The translations under genes and the position numbers were made by a program. Below the pieces are notes generated by a model that saw nothing but the letters and a program-made list of their open reading frames with translations, did not search any database and was not told where the DNA came from. From assembly GCA_946965045.2 (NCBI GenBank), contig OX337236.1, positions 248,001 through 312,000 of the forward strand: 64,000 bases of DNA, given 5' to 3'. Positions 63,691-64,000 of the stretch are shown here, piece by piece. Every line of letters starts with the position of its first letter. Position 1 is the stretch's first letter. Source of the stretch: Epithemia pelagica (Eukaryota > Bacillariophyta > Bacillariophyceae > Surirellales > Surirellaceae).

Positions 63691-63722
63691 GTGGCGCTCT
63701 GTTTCAAGGGATTCTTCTTCTG

Positions 63723-64000
63723 TTAGAGCATGACGACGGCAGCGTCATTTCGGGTAGTGGGAGGGAACCTTCGTGGTGGCAAATAGGGATAATTGAGGGG
63801 CGCCATGCGGGACGATTTGGTGGGATCCATGGAATGGTGTGGTGCCTGTTGTTGTTGTGGTGGCGGAGGAGGAGCATGAGGCACGGAGGGTGGAGCCGTC
63901 GGAACATTGGTTCGAAGCACAAAGCCTTCTCCATCAAAGGTCATGGTCAAACTCATTTCGCCTCGGCCGTGTAACAAGTGACTAAACAAATTGGGTCCCA
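63723..64000 (-). CDS. C-terminal part of an unidentified protein, runs off the right edge
   Basis: The frame is open from the window edge to a stop at 63723, about 92 codons. It reads GPNLFSHLLHGRGEMSLTMTF, then DGEGFVLRTNVPTAPPSVPH, a Pro-Gln-rich stretch, and NDAAVVML at the end. There is no recognisable domain in this short piece. The first 35 residues look structured and the rest disordered. Its beginning lies outside the window. Confidence 0.55.
   Translation of the reverse strand, partial: GPNLFSHLLHGRGEMSLTMTFDGEGFVLRTNVPTAPPSVPHAPPPPPQQQQAPHHSMDPTKSSRMAPLNYPYLPPRRFPPTTRNDAAVVML

Noticed and set aside
1-64000. tRNA, rRNA, snoRNA genes and CRISPR arrays
   Set aside because: No convincing B-box-containing cloverleaf, rRNA segment or regular spaced repeat array could be found by eye; a covariance-model scan would be decisive.

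Overview
The window is nuclear DNA from a microbial eukaryote, most likely a diatom or a close stramenopile relative. The evidence is: short GT-AG introns (about 70-220 bp) in otherwise compact genes; housekeeping eukaryotic genes (topoisomerase VI subunit B, UTP6, a DEAH-box helicase, a RINT1/TIP20-like tether, RPB9, TIM23, SEC14); a transmembrane leucine-rich-repeat protein of the kind expanded in diatoms; Crinkler-like (CRN) NTPase/nuclease proteins; and both a Ty1/copia and a DIRS/Ngaro-type retrotransposon. No bacterial operon, plasmid or phage signal was seen. The species cannot be named from the sequence alone.

Layout. 1-594: 5' part of a UFL1-like gene (minus). 900-1730: a short inverted-repeat element. 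1904-3434: a seven-helix receptor-like gene whose reading frame changes once. 4059-4322: a TA-flanked MITE. 4709-7714: a four-exon GT14 glycosyltransferase. 8033-13414 (minus): a 1793-aa protein joining a lumenal lipid-binding-like region to a PqiA-like membrane module. 13480-15484 (plus): an inverted, frameshifted copy of the 3' part of that gene, preceded by a copy of the 5' end of the topoisomerase VI B gene, so a chimeric duplicate. 16189-18852: a CRN-like NTPase with a restriction-endonuclease-like tail. 20086-26305 (minus): a nearly intact copia element with 5-bp target duplication, inserted inside a host reading frame. 26759-29204: TOP6B. 30464-33422: LRR membrane protein with a decayed 5' copy upstream. 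33804-35583: SEC14-like. 35741-36376: small membrane protein (minus).

36605-47802 is a nested mobile block. A TTAA-flanked inverted-repeat element of about 0.8 kb is split by a 10.38-kb DIRS/Ngaro-type retrotransposon with split direct repeats (in plus orientation A1-B1-A2-interior-B2). Its Gag-like, RT/RNase H and tyrosine recombinase ORFs lie on the minus strand. Two further ORFs lie on the opposite strand between the recombinase gene and the terminal repeats: a coiled-coil protein and a small coiled-coil plus SH3/KOW-like protein. This antisense pair is the least expected thing in the window.

48146-64000 returns to dense genes: a frameshifted repeat protein, a JmjC-type oxygenase 37 bp behind UTP6, a DEAH-family helicase divergent from a RINT1/TIP20-like gene, RPB9 divergent from TIM23, then a second CRN-like nuclease gene lying between the two copies of a duplicated non-coding block, and the 3' end of an unidentified gene at the right edge. 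UTP6 and the helicase both suggest ribosome biogenesis. Otherwise neighbouring genes show no shared pathway, as expected for this type of genome. Exon borders were chosen by eye from GT/AG sites, reading frame and family conservation; none is confirmed by transcripts.
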